This document shows, in pieces, positions 8,486-17,459 of a stretch of DNA of 64,000 bases. Numbering within the stretch: position 1 is the first letter of the stretch; each line of letters begins with the position of its first letter. Both the position numbers and the translations under genes were made by a program. The stretch comes from Janthinobacterium sp. BJB426 (GTDB taxonomy: Bacteria > Pseudomonadota > Gammaproteobacteria > Burkholderiales > Burkholderiaceae_D), in assembly GCF_002735705.1 (NCBI RefSeq), contig NZ_PDZL01000013.1, positions 1 through 64,000 on the forward strand, in the 5' to 3' direction. Under the pieces are notes generated by a model that saw only the letters and a list, made by a program, of their open reading frames with translations, was not told where the DNA came from and searched no databases.

Positions 8486-10546
8486 TTACCAGACGCGCAC
8501 GCGCTGTTCCGGCGCCAGGTACAACTGCTGTCCCGGCTTGACGTCGAAGGCCGGATACCAGGCGTCGAGGTTGCGCACGGTGGCGGCGCGGTATTGCGCC
8601 GGCGCATGGCCATCCGTGAGGATTTGCTGGCGTGCCGCCGCTTCGCGCGCCTTGCTGCGCCAGCTGACGCCATAGCCCGTGAAGAAATCGCGGTCCGCGC
8701 CCGCCTGCACCGGCTTGCCTTGCTGCGACAGGGTGAACGCGTCATGCGCGGCCGCCACGCCGGCCAGGTCCGCCAGGTTTTCACTCAGGGTCAGCTGGCC
8801 ATTCACGGCCAGGTCGGGGAATGGCTTGTAGGCCGCGAACTGCGCCACCAATTGCTTGGATGCCGTCTGGAAATGCGCCAGGTCGGCCGGCGTCCACCAG
8901 TCGCGCAACTTGCCCTGGGCGTCGAACTGGGCGCCCTGGTCGTCAAAACTGTGGCTGATTTCGTGGCCAATGGTGGCGCCGATGCCGCCATAGTTGGCCG
9001 CATCGGATGCCTGCGGGTCGAAGAACGGCGGCTGCAGGATGGCGGCCGGGAAGTTCAGCGCATTTTGCAGCGGCAAGTTGACGGCGTTGACCAGCTGGGC
9101 CGGCATGGCCCAGGCCTTGCGGTCGGGCGACTGGCCCAGCTTGGCCAGCTCCTGGCGGTAGTGGAACTGTTCCGCCCGCTGCACATTGCCCAGCGCGTCG
9201 CCGCGCACCACGCGCAAGCCCGCATAGCTGTCCCAGCGCTCCGGATAGCCCACGCCCACGTACAGGGTCTTGAGCTTTTCCTGCGCCTGCGCCTTGGTGG
9301 CCGGCGCCATCCAGTCCAGCTTGTCGATGCGGCGCGAGAAGGCGGCCACGATATTCGTCACCATGTCCTGCACGCGGGCTTTCGATTCCGGCGGGAAATA
9401 GCGCTCCACGTACAGCTTGCCAACGGCGTCGCTCAGGGCCGCATTCGTCGCGGCCAGTGCGCGCTTGCTGCGCGGCGACTGCTGCGGCGTGCCGCTCAGG
9501 GCGCTGCCATAGAAGGCGAAGCGCTGGTCGGCGGCCGCCTTCGGCAAGGTGGTGCTGAAATGGTTGATGGCGTGGAAGGCCAGGAAATCCTTCCACGTGG
9601 CCAGCGGCACGCTTGCCACCAGCGCCGCGCTGCCCGTCATGGCCGTCGGGTGCCAGACGATGAAATCCGTCTGCTGGCCCAGGCCGGCCGCCTGGAAGAA
9701 GGCTTTCCAGTCCAGGCCCGGCGCCTTGCTGGGGAAGTCGGCGGCGCGCCACGCGTTATTGCCCTTGGCGACATCGGCCGAATCCTCGCGGCTGGCGTGG
9801 CTGGCGGCAATTTTCTGCTCCAGCGCAAACACGCGCGCAGCGCGGGCCGGCGCATCGCTGTAGCCGGCCTGCTTGAGCATGGCCGCGATATGCGCCTGGT
9901 AGCCCGCGCGCAAGCCCTGCATGCGGGCGCTGTCGCCCTGGTAAAACGCGCGGTCAGGCAAGCCCAGCCCGCCCTGCAGCAGGTAGGCGACATTGCGCGT
10001 GGTGTCGTTCAAGTCTTGCGCCACCCACAGGCCGAACAGGTTTTCCGTATAAAAATTGGTGGAATTGAGCGGGTCGACATCGGCGCGCAGGCTCTCGCCC
10101 AGCGCGCGGGCCAGCCCTGCCTGGTCGCGTATGCCATTGATCTTTGTCAACAAGGGCTTGATCGGCGCCCAGCCTTTCGCTTCGATAGCCGATTCATCCA
10201 TCCAGGAACGGTAAAAATCGCTGACCTGGCGCGCGGAGGCATCCGCCTGCGGTGCCGCCGCCAGGCTTTCGACGAGGCCGATGATGCGCTCGTTGGTGGC
10301 GTTGGCGAGGATGGCGAACGAGCCCCAGCTGCTGCGGTCGGCGGGAATCTCCGTGCCGCGCAGCCAGTCGCCATTCACGTAATCGTAGAAATCGTCGCCG
10401 GGCAAGGCAGCGGGGACAGCAACATCGGCCGCCGCTGGCTGGGCATGCGCCTGGGCGGGCAAGCCGGCCAGCGAAACGCCGGCCAGGGCGAGGATGATGG
10501 CGGCCTGGACTGGCGTCCGGGACCAGGAAAAACGCAAACCGTGCAT
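8486..10546 (-). CDS. M13 family zinc metallopeptidase (neprilysin-like)
   Basis: The 686-residue protein has an N-terminal signal peptide (about 1-30, ending AHAQ). The zinc motif HEISH is at residues 528-532 and the third ligand is Glu589 in ENLADLAG. The upstream NALNFPAAILQPPFF and IGATIGHE stretches and the C-terminal QRVRVW are typical of M13 enzymes such as PepO. It probably cleaves oligopeptides in the periplasm or outside the cell. The start at 10546 is preceded by AAAGGA; the frame is open far upstream, but only this ATG opens a signal peptide. It diverges from the HDOD gene. Confidence 0.92.
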   Translation of the reverse strand: MHGLRFSWSRTPVQAAIILALAGVSLAGLPAQAHAQPAAADVAVPAALPGDDFYDYVNGDWLRGTEIPADRSSWGSFAILANATNERIIGLVESLAAAPQADASARQVSDFYRSWMDESAIEAKGWAPIKPLLTKINGIRDQAGLARALGESLRADVDPLNSTNFYTENLFGLWVAQDLNDTTRNVAYLLQGGLGLPDRAFYQGDSARMQGLRAGYQAHIAAMLKQAGYSDAPARAARVFALEQKIAASHASREDSADVAKGNNAWRAADFPSKAPGLDWKAFFQAAGLGQQTDFIVWHPTAMTGSAALVASVPLATWKDFLAFHAINHFSTTLPKAAADQRFAFYGSALSGTPQQSPRSKRALAATNAALSDAVGKLYVERYFPPESKARVQDMVTNIVAAFSRRIDKLDWMAPATKAQAQEKLKTLYVGVGYPERWDSYAGLRVVRGDALGNVQRAEQFHYRQELAKLGQSPDRKAWAMPAQLVNAVNLPLQNALNFPAAILQPPFFDPQASDAANYGGIGATIGHEISHSFDDQGAQFDAQGKLRDWWTPADLAHFQTASKQLVAQFAAYKPFPDLAVNGQLTLSENLADLAGVAAAHDAFTLSQQGKPVQAGADRDFFTGYGVSWRSKAREAAARQQILTDGHAPAQYRAATVRNLDAWYPAFDVKPGQQLYLAPEQRVRVW

Positions 10547-10615
10547 GGCGATCCTTTCAATGGAATAGTCAAAATCATAGCCTGTTTCCCATGAAAAAAG
10601 CGTCCCGGAACTTTT

Positions 10616-10645
10616 TTGCATACGGACAAAAAATCGGCCTATAGT
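10616..10645 (+). promoter_or_regulatory. Probable sigma-70 promoter of the HDOD gene
   Basis: TTGCAT (10616-10621) and TATAGT (10640-10645) are separated by 18 bases and lie 40 bases before the HDOD start codon. Confidence 0.5.
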
Positions 10646-10684
10646 TTCACGACCCCGCGCCGCGTGTACGCCAAGGAGATTGCC

Positions 10685-11512
10685 ATGCAACTGGAAGCGC
10701 TGTTTCAGCAACCCCACGCCCTGCCTGCCGCCCCGAAGATCGTCGATGAACTGGTGCGCAGTTTCGACAACCCCGCCATTGCCACCGAAGACATCGCGCG
10801 CCAGCTGGGAGCGGATCCGGCCTTGAGCACCAAGCTGCTGCGGCTGGCCAACTCGGCGTATTACCACGTCTCGCGCAGCATCGGCACGGTGGAAGACGCC
10901 GTGCTGATGCTCGGCTTTGTAACCGTGCGCACGCTTGTCATCAGCTCGGGCCTGGTCAGCGGCTACAAGGCCGTGCCCGGACTGAATCTGCCGCAATTCT
11001 GGCGCTACAGCCTGCACAGCGCCGTGTCGGCCCGCTGGATCGCCAGACAGACGGGCGACAACCAGGACCTGGCCTTCACTATCGGCATGATGCATGCGAT
11101 CGGACAACTGGTGATCCATGCCGCCATGCCCGAGCAAGCCATGCAGCTCGACAAGATCGCCCCGCCGCTCGATGCGCGCCGGCTCGACGCGGAGCGGGTT
11201 TCCCTGGGCTATGACTATGCGCAGGTGGGCGCCGAACTGGCGCGCCGCTGGAAGTTTCCCCCTGCCTTTGCCGAGGCCATCGCCGCCTTTCCCGATCCCC
11301 TGGCCAAGGCGCCCCTGAACCGCCTGGCCGCCATCATCCACCTGGCAGCCTGGCGGGCCCGTATCGATGAAAACGCGCTGAGCAATGAAGAAATCATCGC
11401 CTGCTACCCCAGCAACGTGGCTGAAGCGCTCGGTTTGCCACCCTCGGTTCTCGTGGACAAGATGCCGCCGCCTGCCGAACTGAGTGCAGGATTGGAAGAA
11501 CTCGTCAAATAA
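10685..11512 (+). CDS. HDOD domain protein
   Basis: The 275-residue protein is almost entirely an HDOD domain (about residues 10-210): LPAAPKIVDEL, then the IARQLGADPALSTKLLRLANSAYY stretch split across helices, then AVLMLGFVTVRTLVISSG. HDOD domains resemble HD phosphohydrolases but lack the metal-binding residues, and they act as signalling or scaffold modules, often linked to motility or cyclic-di-GMP control. No GGDEF or EAL domain is attached. AAGGAG six bases before the ATG at 10685 fixes the start. A 9-bp hairpin (11554-11581) without a T run follows the gene. Its neighbour fliT has its own promoter. Confidence 0.87.
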   Translation: MQLEALFQQPHALPAAPKIVDELVRSFDNPAIATEDIARQLGADPALSTKLLRLANSAYYHVSRSIGTVEDAVLMLGFVTVRTLVISSGLVSGYKAVPGLNLPQFWRYSLHSAVSARWIARQTGDNQDLAFTIGMMHAIGQLVIHAAMPEQAMQLDKIAPPLDARRLDAERVSLGYDYAQVGAELARRWKFPPAFAEAIAAFPDPLAKAPLNRLAAIIHLAAWRARIDENALSNEEIIACYPSNVAEALGLPPSVLVDKMPPPAELSAGLEELVK

Positions 11513-11553
11513 ATCCATCAGCGCCGGCATCGTCGGCCCAGCATCCATGCGGC

Positions 11554-11581
11554 TTGGCGGGCGATTCCGGCGGCCCGCCAA
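11554..11581 (+). terminator. Hairpin after the HDOD gene
   Basis: A perfect 9-bp stem (TTGGCGGGC at 11554-11562 and its complement at 11573-11581) lies 41 bases after the HDOD stop. It has no T run, so it is a weak or factor-assisted terminator candidate. Confidence 0.35.
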
Positions 11582-11621
11582 AACTATCCAAATTATTTTC
11601 ACTTTTTTTTCAAAAACACCC

Positions 11622-11648
11622 TCAAGTTCCGGATAAGCACGCCGTTAA
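11622..11648 (+). promoter_or_regulatory. Sigma-28 (FliA) type promoter of fliT
   Basis: TCAAGTTC (11622-11629), an 11-base spacer and GCCGTTAA (11641-11648) match the flagellar sigma-28 consensus TAAAGTTT-N11-GCCGATAA at 13 of 16 positions. It lies 42 bases before the fliT start. Confidence 0.72.
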
Positions 11649-11690
11649 TCTAGACAAGCGGTAATCCATTCACTAGTTACGGGTGTGCTC

Positions 11691-11987
11691 ATGACCTCCA
11701 ACGACGTTCTCTCGATGTATGAAAATATTGCAGGAATGACCAATAAAATGGTCGTGGCCGCACGTTCGAGCGACTGGAATGACTTGGATGCCCTGGAAAA
11801 CCAGTGCGCCAGCGCCGCCAGCGCGACCATGACGGGCAAGGTGCCTGCCCTGACCGGTGCCTCGCGCCTGCGCAAGATCGACTTGCTCAAGCAAATCCTG
11901 GCAAACGACCGCGAAATCCGCACCATTACGGAACCGTGGATGACGCAGCTGCCGAACACCATGCAGGGCGCGCGCGCGCGCATGTAA
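11691..11987 (+). CDS. fliT: Flagellar protein FliT
   Basis: The 98-residue helical protein resembles FliT of beta-proteobacteria, with NDVLSMYENIAGMTNKMV at the start and KIDLLKQILANDREIR near residue 70. FliT is the cytoplasmic chaperone for the filament cap protein FliD, and in enterics also an anti-FlhDC factor. In most genomes it lies next to fliD and fliS. Here it is alone, between an HDOD gene and a fimV-like gene, with its own sigma-28 type promoter and terminator. I use the ATG at 11691; a GTG two codons upstream is also in frame. Identification rests on family resemblance, as FliT is poorly conserved. Confidence 0.72.
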   Translation: MTSNDVLSMYENIAGMTNKMVVAARSSDWNDLDALENQCASAASATMTGKVPALTGASRLRKIDLLKQILANDREIRTITEPWMTQLPNTMQGARARM

Positions 11988-12010
11988 GAAGTTACAGCAC
12001 CAGAAACGAC

Positions 12011-12035
12011 AAAAGCACCCGCGGGTGCTTTTTTT
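12011..12035 (+). terminator. Intrinsic terminator of fliT
   Basis: The stem AAAAGCACCCGCGGGTGCTTTT is fully self-complementary and ends in a run of seven T, 24 bases after the fliT stop codon. Confidence 0.75.
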
Positions 12036-12095
12036 ACATCTATTCCCTGGCAAGAAGCGCGGCAGTTGCGGCGCTCAGGAACAAGGAGGGGAAAT

Positions 12096-12296
12096 TTGGA
12101 AGGCGAGCCCCAGGTATCTCCTGGCGTCGCCTCGCTGCCGGTTGCATCCGGCGTTCGCGAGCACATCGTCGGCATCGCGAACCGCTTCCAGACCCAGGCG
12201 TTTATGCAACGCTACACCTGTTTGCCGCGCCACACTATCGTTGGTGACTGCGCCAGGCTGGGGCTGTTTTGTCGTAGAGCAAGTCCACTGAATTAA
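12096..12296 (+). CDS. Possible small protein, 66 residues, TTG start (unrecognised)
   Basis: In the otherwise empty stretch 12036-12400 an open frame starts at TTG 12096 with a near-perfect Shine-Dalgarno (AAGGAGG) about six bases upstream. It encodes 66 residues with three Cys and no signal peptide or membrane segment. I do not recognise the product and see no promoter. It could be a gene remnant or chance. The rest of the stretch (12297-12400) is AT-rich with short T and A runs. It holds no clear terminator, although the fimV-like gene ends there on the other strand. Confidence 0.25.
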   Translation: MEGEPQVSPGVASLPVASGVREHIVGIANRFQTQAFMQRYTCLPRHTIVGDCARLGLFCRRASPLN

Positions 12297-12400
12297 TCAT
12301 ATCACCATCTTTGAAAAATAGGCAATACGATAGACAAGCATTTTCCTATCTTTTTCAATATCTTTTTTTATATCAAATTACTGTACCGCCTTGAGCACGC

Positions 12401-13522
12401 TTAACGCGAGAACGGCTCCGGTTCCGGCTCGTCTGCCGCCCCCTCTTCCACCGCTTCCGTCAGCACGGGCACCTCCTTCTTCTTGCGGCGGAACGGCTTG
12501 CGCAGCAAGACCCAGTATTTCGACGGCGCACCCGGCACTGCCGCCTGCCTGCGCTTGCGCACGACATACACGATGAGCGCCGTCAGCAGCAGGAAGAGCA
12601 AGGTGCCGATACCGAGCCACAGCAAGCCGTTGCCGCCCGCCTTCTTTTCCTTCTCGACCGCTGGCGCCGCGTGCAGGGGCTTCGGCCTGGCATGCGGCAC
12701 CGGCGCCTCGGCCGGCGCGGCAGCCGGCGCAGCGGTGGCGGGCTGAGCCAGTGCTTTTTGCAAGGCGCCGATCTTGCCTTCCAATTCGCCGAGCTTGTCA
12801 TTCAGGGCCGCGTTTTTCTCATCCAGCGCCACGCACGCTTGCGCCTGCCCGGCATCCGCCTGGGGTGCGCAGGCGGCGACGGGCGCCGTGGCGCGGCGCA
12901 GCGGCGGCGCACGCAGCGCGGGAGCAGGCGGCTTGGGCGCGGCAGGCGGCGGCACGAAGACGCGCGCCGGGCGCACCAAGCCCTCGGCACGCGCGCGGGC
13001 CGCCAGCACGGCGGCATCAGGCGATGGTGCGCCGGCCACTGCACGTGGCAACGGCGCGGGGACAGGCATGGGTACCGGAACGGCGGGTCTGGCCGGCGCA
13101 CTGACGGCAGCGGCAGCAGGCGGCGCCGGCGTCAGCCACACGGTGCCCAGGCGCACCACGGCGCCATTACCACTGCCCAGCAACAAATACAAATGCACAT
13201 GGCCCGCCTGGATCGCTTGCCGCGTAGTCACGCGCACATAATGGCGTCCACCGCGCTCCAGCGGGCTGATCGTCAATCCCTGCAGGGCCGGATCCATGCC
13301 GATGCCGCCACCGCGGTACACATCGGGCGAGGCCAGGCGCACGGCCACGCCGTTGACTTCCTCGGGCGCCAAGGCCGTCAGTTCGATTTCAGCCAGCAGG
13401 GGTTGGCCCATGTGCGACAGCACGGCCATGTCACCCAGTTCGGCCGCCATGACAGGCGGCAAGGCCAGGCTGGCGGCGGCGCACGCGATCAGGGACCAAC
13501 GGGGAATAATGCTGCTCTGCAT
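12401..13522 (-). CDS. FimV N-terminal-domain protein with one C-terminal membrane helix
   Basis: The 373-residue protein has a signal peptide (about 1-26) followed by a domain (about 27-132) like the N terminus of FimV: LGDMAVLSHMGQPLLAEIEL, with LYLLL near 111. A Pro/Ala-rich region (130-220) leads to a short coiled coil (about 225-255). One membrane helix follows at about 299-321, then a basic and finally acidic cytoplasmic tail. FimV proteins of type IV pili and polar hubs are much longer and carry LysM and TPR parts, which are absent here. The gene is monocistronic and divergent from fumC. Confidence 0.7.
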   Translation of the reverse strand: MQSSIIPRWSLIACAAASLALPPVMAAELGDMAVLSHMGQPLLAEIELTALAPEEVNGVAVRLASPDVYRGGGIGMDPALQGLTISPLERGGRHYVRVTTRQAIQAGHVHLYLLLGSGNGAVVRLGTVWLTPAPPAAAAVSAPARPAVPVPMPVPAPLPRAVAGAPSPDAAVLAARARAEGLVRPARVFVPPPAAPKPPAPALRAPPLRRATAPVAACAPQADAGQAQACVALDEKNAALNDKLGELEGKIGALQKALAQPATAAPAAAPAEAPVPHARPKPLHAAPAVEKEKKAGGNGLLWLGIGTLLFLLLTALIVYVVRKRRQAAVPGAPSKYWVLLRKPFRRKKKEVPVLTEAVEEGAADEPEPEPFSR

Positions 13523-13694
13523 GGACTGATCGCTTTGATAACAAGATAAATAATGGGGACTCGCCTGTCTTTAACGGCAGGAAAACGCAAAAATATAGAT
13601 GGGCTACGGCAAAAATGATGCAATACAGCCTCATCCTGTGCCTTTTTGGCGCCTGGAGTACACTCGATCCACCTCCATCGATGAAAGGGATGCC

Positions 13695-15089
13695 ATGAGT
13701 AGCAGAATCGAACGCGACAGTTTCGGCCCGATCGACGTACCCGCCGACCGGCTGTGGGGAGCGCAAACGCAGCGCTCGCTTGAGCACTTCCATATCTCCA
13801 CGGAAAAGATGCCGCCCGAACTGATCGCCGCCCTGGCCACCGTCAAGCGCGCGGCCGCCCACGTCAACCTGGACTTGGGCTTACTAGACGGCAAGAAGGC
13901 AGTTGCCATCACGCAGGCCGCCGACGAAGTGCTGGCCGGCAAGCATGATGCAGAATTCCCGCTGGCCGTCTGGCAGACGGGTTCTGGCACGCAAAGCAAT
14001 ATGAACATGAACGAAGTGCTGGCCAACCGCGGCTCCGAGCTGATCGGCGGATTGCGGGGAGAAGAGCGCCTGCTGCACCCGAACGACGACGTCAACCTGG
14101 GCCAGTCCTCGAACGATATCTTTCCCACCGCAATCCACGTGGCCGCCGCCCTGGCCGTCGCCAACACGGTCTTGCCGCCGCTACGCCAGCTGCGCGTCAC
14201 GCTCGATGCGAAAGCCACGGAATTTGCCGACATCGTCAAGATCGGCCGCACCCATTTGCAGGATGCGACGCCGCTGACCCTGGGCCAGGAGTTTTCCGGC
14301 TACGTGGCGCAGCTGAACTTCGCCGAGCACATCATCACGGCATCGTTGCCGCCGCTGCTGCAACTGGCCGCCGGCGGCACGGCCGTGGGCACAGGTTTGA
14401 ATGCCCACGTGGAATTTGCCGGCCGCATCGCGCAAGAACTGGCACGCCTGACGGGCCAGCCGTTCGAGACAGCCAGCAACAAGTTTGCCGCCCTGGCCGC
14501 CCACGATGCCCTGGTCGCCGCCCATGGCGCGCTGAAAACCCTGGCCACGGCCCTGATGAAAATCGCCAACGACGTGCGCTGGATGGCGTCCGGCCCCCGT
14601 TCCGGCCTCGGTGAGATCACCATCCCCGAAAACGAGCCGGGCAGCTCCATCATGCCGGGCAAGGTCAATCCTACCCAGTGCGAAGCGCTGACCATGCTGT
14701 GCTGCCAGGTGTTCGGCAATGACGTCGCCATCACGGTGGGCGGCGCCTCGGGCAATTTCGAGCTGAACGTCTTCAAGCCATTGATTGCACACAACTTCCT
14801 GCAAAGCGCGCGCCTGCTGGGCGACGGCATGCGCAGCTTCGACGAGCATTGCGCGCACGGCATCGAACCGAACCGTGGTCGCATCGCCGACCTGATGGAG
14901 CGTTCCTTGATGCTGGTCACGGCGCTGGCGCCGCACATCGGCTACGACAAGGCAGCGCAAATCGCCAAGCAGGCCCAGCACGAAGGCACGACCTTGAAGG
15001 AAGCGGCGCTGGCCCTGGGCTTTGTGACGGAAGAGCAATTCGGTGCGTGGATCGTGCCCATGGAGATGACGCGGCCCAACAAAAGCTGA
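13695..15089 (+). CDS. fumC: Class II fumarate hydratase
   Basis: The 464-residue enzyme interconverts fumarate and L-malate in the TCA cycle and is an iron-free cytoplasmic tetramer. It shows the superfamily signature [11 protein letters not shown] near residue 317, the [14 protein letters not shown] substrate loop near 97, and [11 protein letters not shown] near 184. Length matches E. coli FumC. The start at 13695 follows GAAAGGG and opens with the typical [25 protein letters not shown] stretch (only partly shared by other lyases). No other TCA gene is nearby; an S4-domain gene follows after 95 bases. Confidence 0.96.
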   Translation: MSSRIERDSFGPIDVPADRLWGAQTQRSLEHFHISTEKMPPELIAALATVKRAAAHVNLDLGLLDGKKAVAITQAADEVLAGKHDAEFPLAVWQTGSGTQSNMNMNEVLANRGSELIGGLRGEERLLHPNDDVNLGQSSNDIFPTAIHVAAALAVANTVLPPLRQLRVTLDAKATEFADIVKIGRTHLQDATPLTLGQEFSGYVAQLNFAEHIITASLPPLLQLAAGGTAVGTGLNAHVEFAGRIAQELARLTGQPFETASNKFAALAAHDALVAAHGALKTLATALMKIANDVRWMASGPRSGLGEITIPENEPGSSIMPGKVNPTQCEALTMLCCQVFGNDVAITVGGASGNFELNVFKPLIAHNFLQSARLLGDGMRSFDEHCAHGIEPNRGRIADLMERSLMLVTALAPHIGYDKAAQIAKQAQHEGTTLKEAALALGFVTEEQFGAWIVPMEMTRPNKS

Positions 15090-15184
15090 CTTCCACCCTG
15101 CATTGCTGGCGGCTTCAGGTAAACTATGAGTTAGTTGAGGTCGCCATCAAGTGTTGAAAACACATCATTGCAATAAGGGATACA

Positions 15185-15406
15185 ATGCAAAAAGTAAGCT
15201 TTGATTTAACATCCGAGTTCGTCGAGCTGAACCAGCTGTTGAAGCTGGTCGGCCTGTGCGACAGCGGTGGCGCAGGCAAGGTCATGGTCGATAGCGGCGT
15301 GGTGAAGGTCGATGGCAAGAAGGAATTGCGCAAGACCGCCAAGATCCGCGCCGGCCAGGTCGTCAGCGTGGGCGATATCCGTATCACGGTCGTCGCTCCC
15401 GTGTGA
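15185..15406 (+). CDS. S4-domain RNA-binding protein, YbcJ-like
   Basis: The 73-residue protein is a single S4 RNA-binding fold. Its features are LNQLLKLVGLCDSGGAGK, then a turn VDSGVVKVDGKKELRKTAKIRAGQ divided between two strands, then VSVGDIRI. It matches the small YbcJ/YaaA-type S4 proteins thought to bind structured RNA. AAGGG lies five bases before the ATG. A hairpin with a 9-bp stem (15412-15438) follows the stop. Function beyond RNA binding is not established. Confidence 0.83.
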   Translation: MQKVSFDLTSEFVELNQLLKLVGLCDSGGAGKVMVDSGVVKVDGKKELRKTAKIRAGQVVSVGDIRITVVAPV

Positions 15407-15411
15407 TGCCG

Positions 15412-15438
15412 GCATGGGGCGCGAAAGCGGCCCCATGC
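15412..15438 (+). terminator. Hairpin after the S4-domain gene
   Basis: GCATGGGGC (15412-15420) pairs perfectly with GCCCCATGC (15430-15438), starting six bases after the stop codon. It lacks a T run. Confidence 0.35.
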
Positions 15439-15530
15439 GTCCAGCCAGCACCGCTGCCAGCCGGCTGCCTGGATCAAGCTGCAACATGTCGTTATTGTCA
15501 GATAAATATCGATTGCAGAAGGGGAGCGCC

Positions 15531-15815
15531 ATGGACCAGCCCGAACAAGGTACGCGCAGCCAGGAACGCCTGATCGGCGACTTGCGCCAGGTAATAGAAA
15601 ACGCGGAAGAATTGCTGCGTAACACAGACAAATACACCAGCAGCCTGTACCAGAGCGCGCGCGCCAGGCTGGAACTGGCCCTCGTCGCGGCCACGGCCGA
15701 GCTGGCCCGCTTTGAAGAAGAGCAAGTCACGCGCATGATGGATGCCACCCTGGCCGCGAATGCCCTGTACCGCGATCAGACGGGCGAAGCGCGCCTGCTG
15801 CGGGCCTTCGAGTAA
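15531..15815 (+). CDS. DUF883 (ElaB/YqjD)-like protein lacking the membrane anchor
   Basis: The 94-residue protein has the helical DUF883 core: RLIGDLRQVIENAEELLRNT, then SLYQSARARLELAL. In ElaB and YqjD this core is followed by a C-terminal membrane helix with a GxxxG pattern, which holds the protein, and bound ribosomes, at the inner membrane. Here the tail is polar (DQTGEARLLRAFE), so the protein should be soluble. GGGGAG six bases before the ATG fixes the start. Its stop lies only four bases from the stop of the convergent bufferin enzyme gene. Assignment is by pattern. Confidence 0.68.
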   Translation: MDQPEQGTRSQERLIGDLRQVIENAEELLRNTDKYTSSLYQSARARLELALVAATAELARFEEEQVTRMMDATLAANALYRDQTGEARLLRAFE

Positions 15816-15819
15816 ACTG

Positions 15820-17442
15820 TCACGCCGTCAACACCGCATGCGCCAGCCACTGACGCAAGTGGGCGGCCAGGTCGAATGCCGGGTCCAGCTCGAACGCCGC
15901 ATCGAGCGCGGCGCCAAACGTCTGGCCCTGCTGCAACATGACCAAGGCCGCATGCGCGGCCGCATCCAGTACGAGCACCTGCGTCTTCCAGCGCGTCCTG
16001 CATACCAGCGCATGGCTGGCCACCTGCAACTCCTGCGGAAACATCCCCTGCCCCTCACCTTCCTGATGCGCCTGCCACAGGGCCGCCACTTGCCAGCTGG
16101 ACGCCAGCAAGGCGCAAGCGGGATGCAAGCGGAAACGCCGCGCTTCCAGCTGATCGGGATGCAGGGCGGCCAGCGCCTCGGGCGCCAGGCCCTGCGCATC
16201 GGCCGCGTAATGCGCCAGGTGCACGGCCCATTCCAGGCGCGCCATGTCCGGCAGATACGGCAAGTCGGCCACAGGCGGAAAACTGGTCAGAAAATCGGCG
16301 AAACGGGCGCCAAACTCATTCAAATCCGCGCTATCGGACGGATACTGGCGGCCATACGCGCGTGCCAGGCCAGCAAAGAATGCCTCGCCCACCAGCGCCA
16401 GCACGACGGGATAGGTGTAGCCCAGGGTGCGGCGCCAGGTGGCACTCGCATTGCCGCGGTACAGTGAAAAACGCTGCGGCACCGATTCTCCCGCGAACGC
16501 TGGCAATGTGGCCTCAGCATCCAGCAAGGCCGTGGCAAATGCTTGCTGGCCGGCCGCCAGCGCGTCAAACGACACGGGCGGCGGCGGGGACGGCAGCATC
16601 GCTCCCTGCCATGGCGCTTGCGGCGCATGGCGCGCCAGCATGGCTTGCGCCTTGTCCGCTTCGCCCAGCAGGATATCGAGGGTGGGCAAATCCGTATCCC
16701 ATTCGACCAGGGTAGGCATGGCGCCAAAGCGCTGCAAGGCGGCCGCATATAAATCCCAGACGGGCTCGGCCACGGCGGCGCCATGGTGGTCGATCACGGC
16801 ATGCGGCGTCTGCAGGTGGCCACCCAGGTGCAGCTCGCCCACGCTGCCCGGTGCAATGGACTGCATGGCCGTCAAGGCGTCTTCGCCGTGGTTGCACTGG
16901 TTCACATACAAATTATTGATATCGAGCAGCAGGCCACAGCCGCTGCGGCGCGCCAGCTCCGCCAGGAATTGCGCCTCGCTCATGGAATCGTCGGCAAAAC
17001 GCAGGTAAGTGGAGACATTTTCCAGCAAGATCGGCCTTTTCAGCACATCCTGCACCCTCCCAACTCTTGCGCACAGCAAATCCAGGGCGGCGCCATTCAA
17101 GGCCAGCGGCAACAGATCATTGAGTTGCTGCTGCGCCACGGCGCCCCAGCTCAGGTGTTCCGACACGAGGGCCGGCTCGATGCGCTCGACCACGGCGCGC
17201 ACGCGCTGCAAATGGGCTTCGGAAAAGCCGCGCGCGGAACCCAGGCCCAGGCCCACGCCATGCAGGCTGATAGGGTAATCCTGGCGCAGGGCTTGCAGCA
17301 CATGATTATCCCAGCCCGACGACTGCAGATAATTTTCAGTGTGCACTTCCAGCCAGCCCACCTTGGGACGGCGCGCCAGGAAGTCGCGGTAGTGCGCGGC
17401 GCGCAGGCCGACGCCGGCAAGCGCCTGGATGGGCGGCGGCAT
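15820..17442 (-). CDS. Fused bufferin-maturation enzyme: DUF692 MNIO domain plus DUF2063 partner (BufB-BufC)
   Basis: The 540-residue protein joins two normally separate proteins. Residues about 1-275 are a DUF692 multinuclear non-heme iron oxidative (MNIO) TIM barrel. All expected ligand positions are present: HTEN (34-37), His61, SEH (94-96), EN (141-142), DINN (174-177), ELH (203-205), DHH (218-220) and EWD (247-249). A Pro-rich linker (about 276-292) leads to a DUF2063 domain (about 293-390) and its C-terminal region. MbnB/MbnC and BufB/BufC pairs install copper-binding heterocycles on peptide cysteines, with the DUF2063-type protein holding the substrate. The gene starts 17 bases after the precursor gene stops, without its own strong ribosome site, suggesting coupling. 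Function on this precursor is inferred from context. Confidence 0.87.
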   Translation of the reverse strand: MPPPIQALAGVGLRAAHYRDFLARRPKVGWLEVHTENYLQSSGWDNHVLQALRQDYPISLHGVGLGLGSARGFSEAHLQRVRAVVERIEPALVSEHLSWGAVAQQQLNDLLPLALNGAALDLLCARVGRVQDVLKRPILLENVSTYLRFADDSMSEAQFLAELARRSGCGLLLDINNLYVNQCNHGEDALTAMQSIAPGSVGELHLGGHLQTPHAVIDHHGAAVAEPVWDLYAAALQRFGAMPTLVEWDTDLPTLDILLGEADKAQAMLARHAPQAPWQGAMLPSPPPPVSFDALAAGQQAFATALLDAEATLPAFAGESVPQRFSLYRGNASATWRRTLGYTYPVVLALVGEAFFAGLARAYGRQYPSDSADLNEFGARFADFLTSFPPVADLPYLPDMARLEWAVHLAHYAADAQGLAPEALAALHPDQLEARRFRLHPACALLASSWQVAALWQAHQEGEGQGMFPQELQVASHALVCRTRWKTQVLVLDAAAHAALVMLQQGQTFGAALDAAFELDPAFDLAAHLRQWLAHAVLTA

Positions 17443-17459
17443 GGGCAGGCGGCGGACGC

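Noticed and set aside
7715-10594. Open frame of about 960 codons on the plus strand opposite the methyltransferase and M13 peptidase genes
   Set aside because: It spans two well-identified genes and their gap on the other strand and shows no family motif; it is an antisense shadow.
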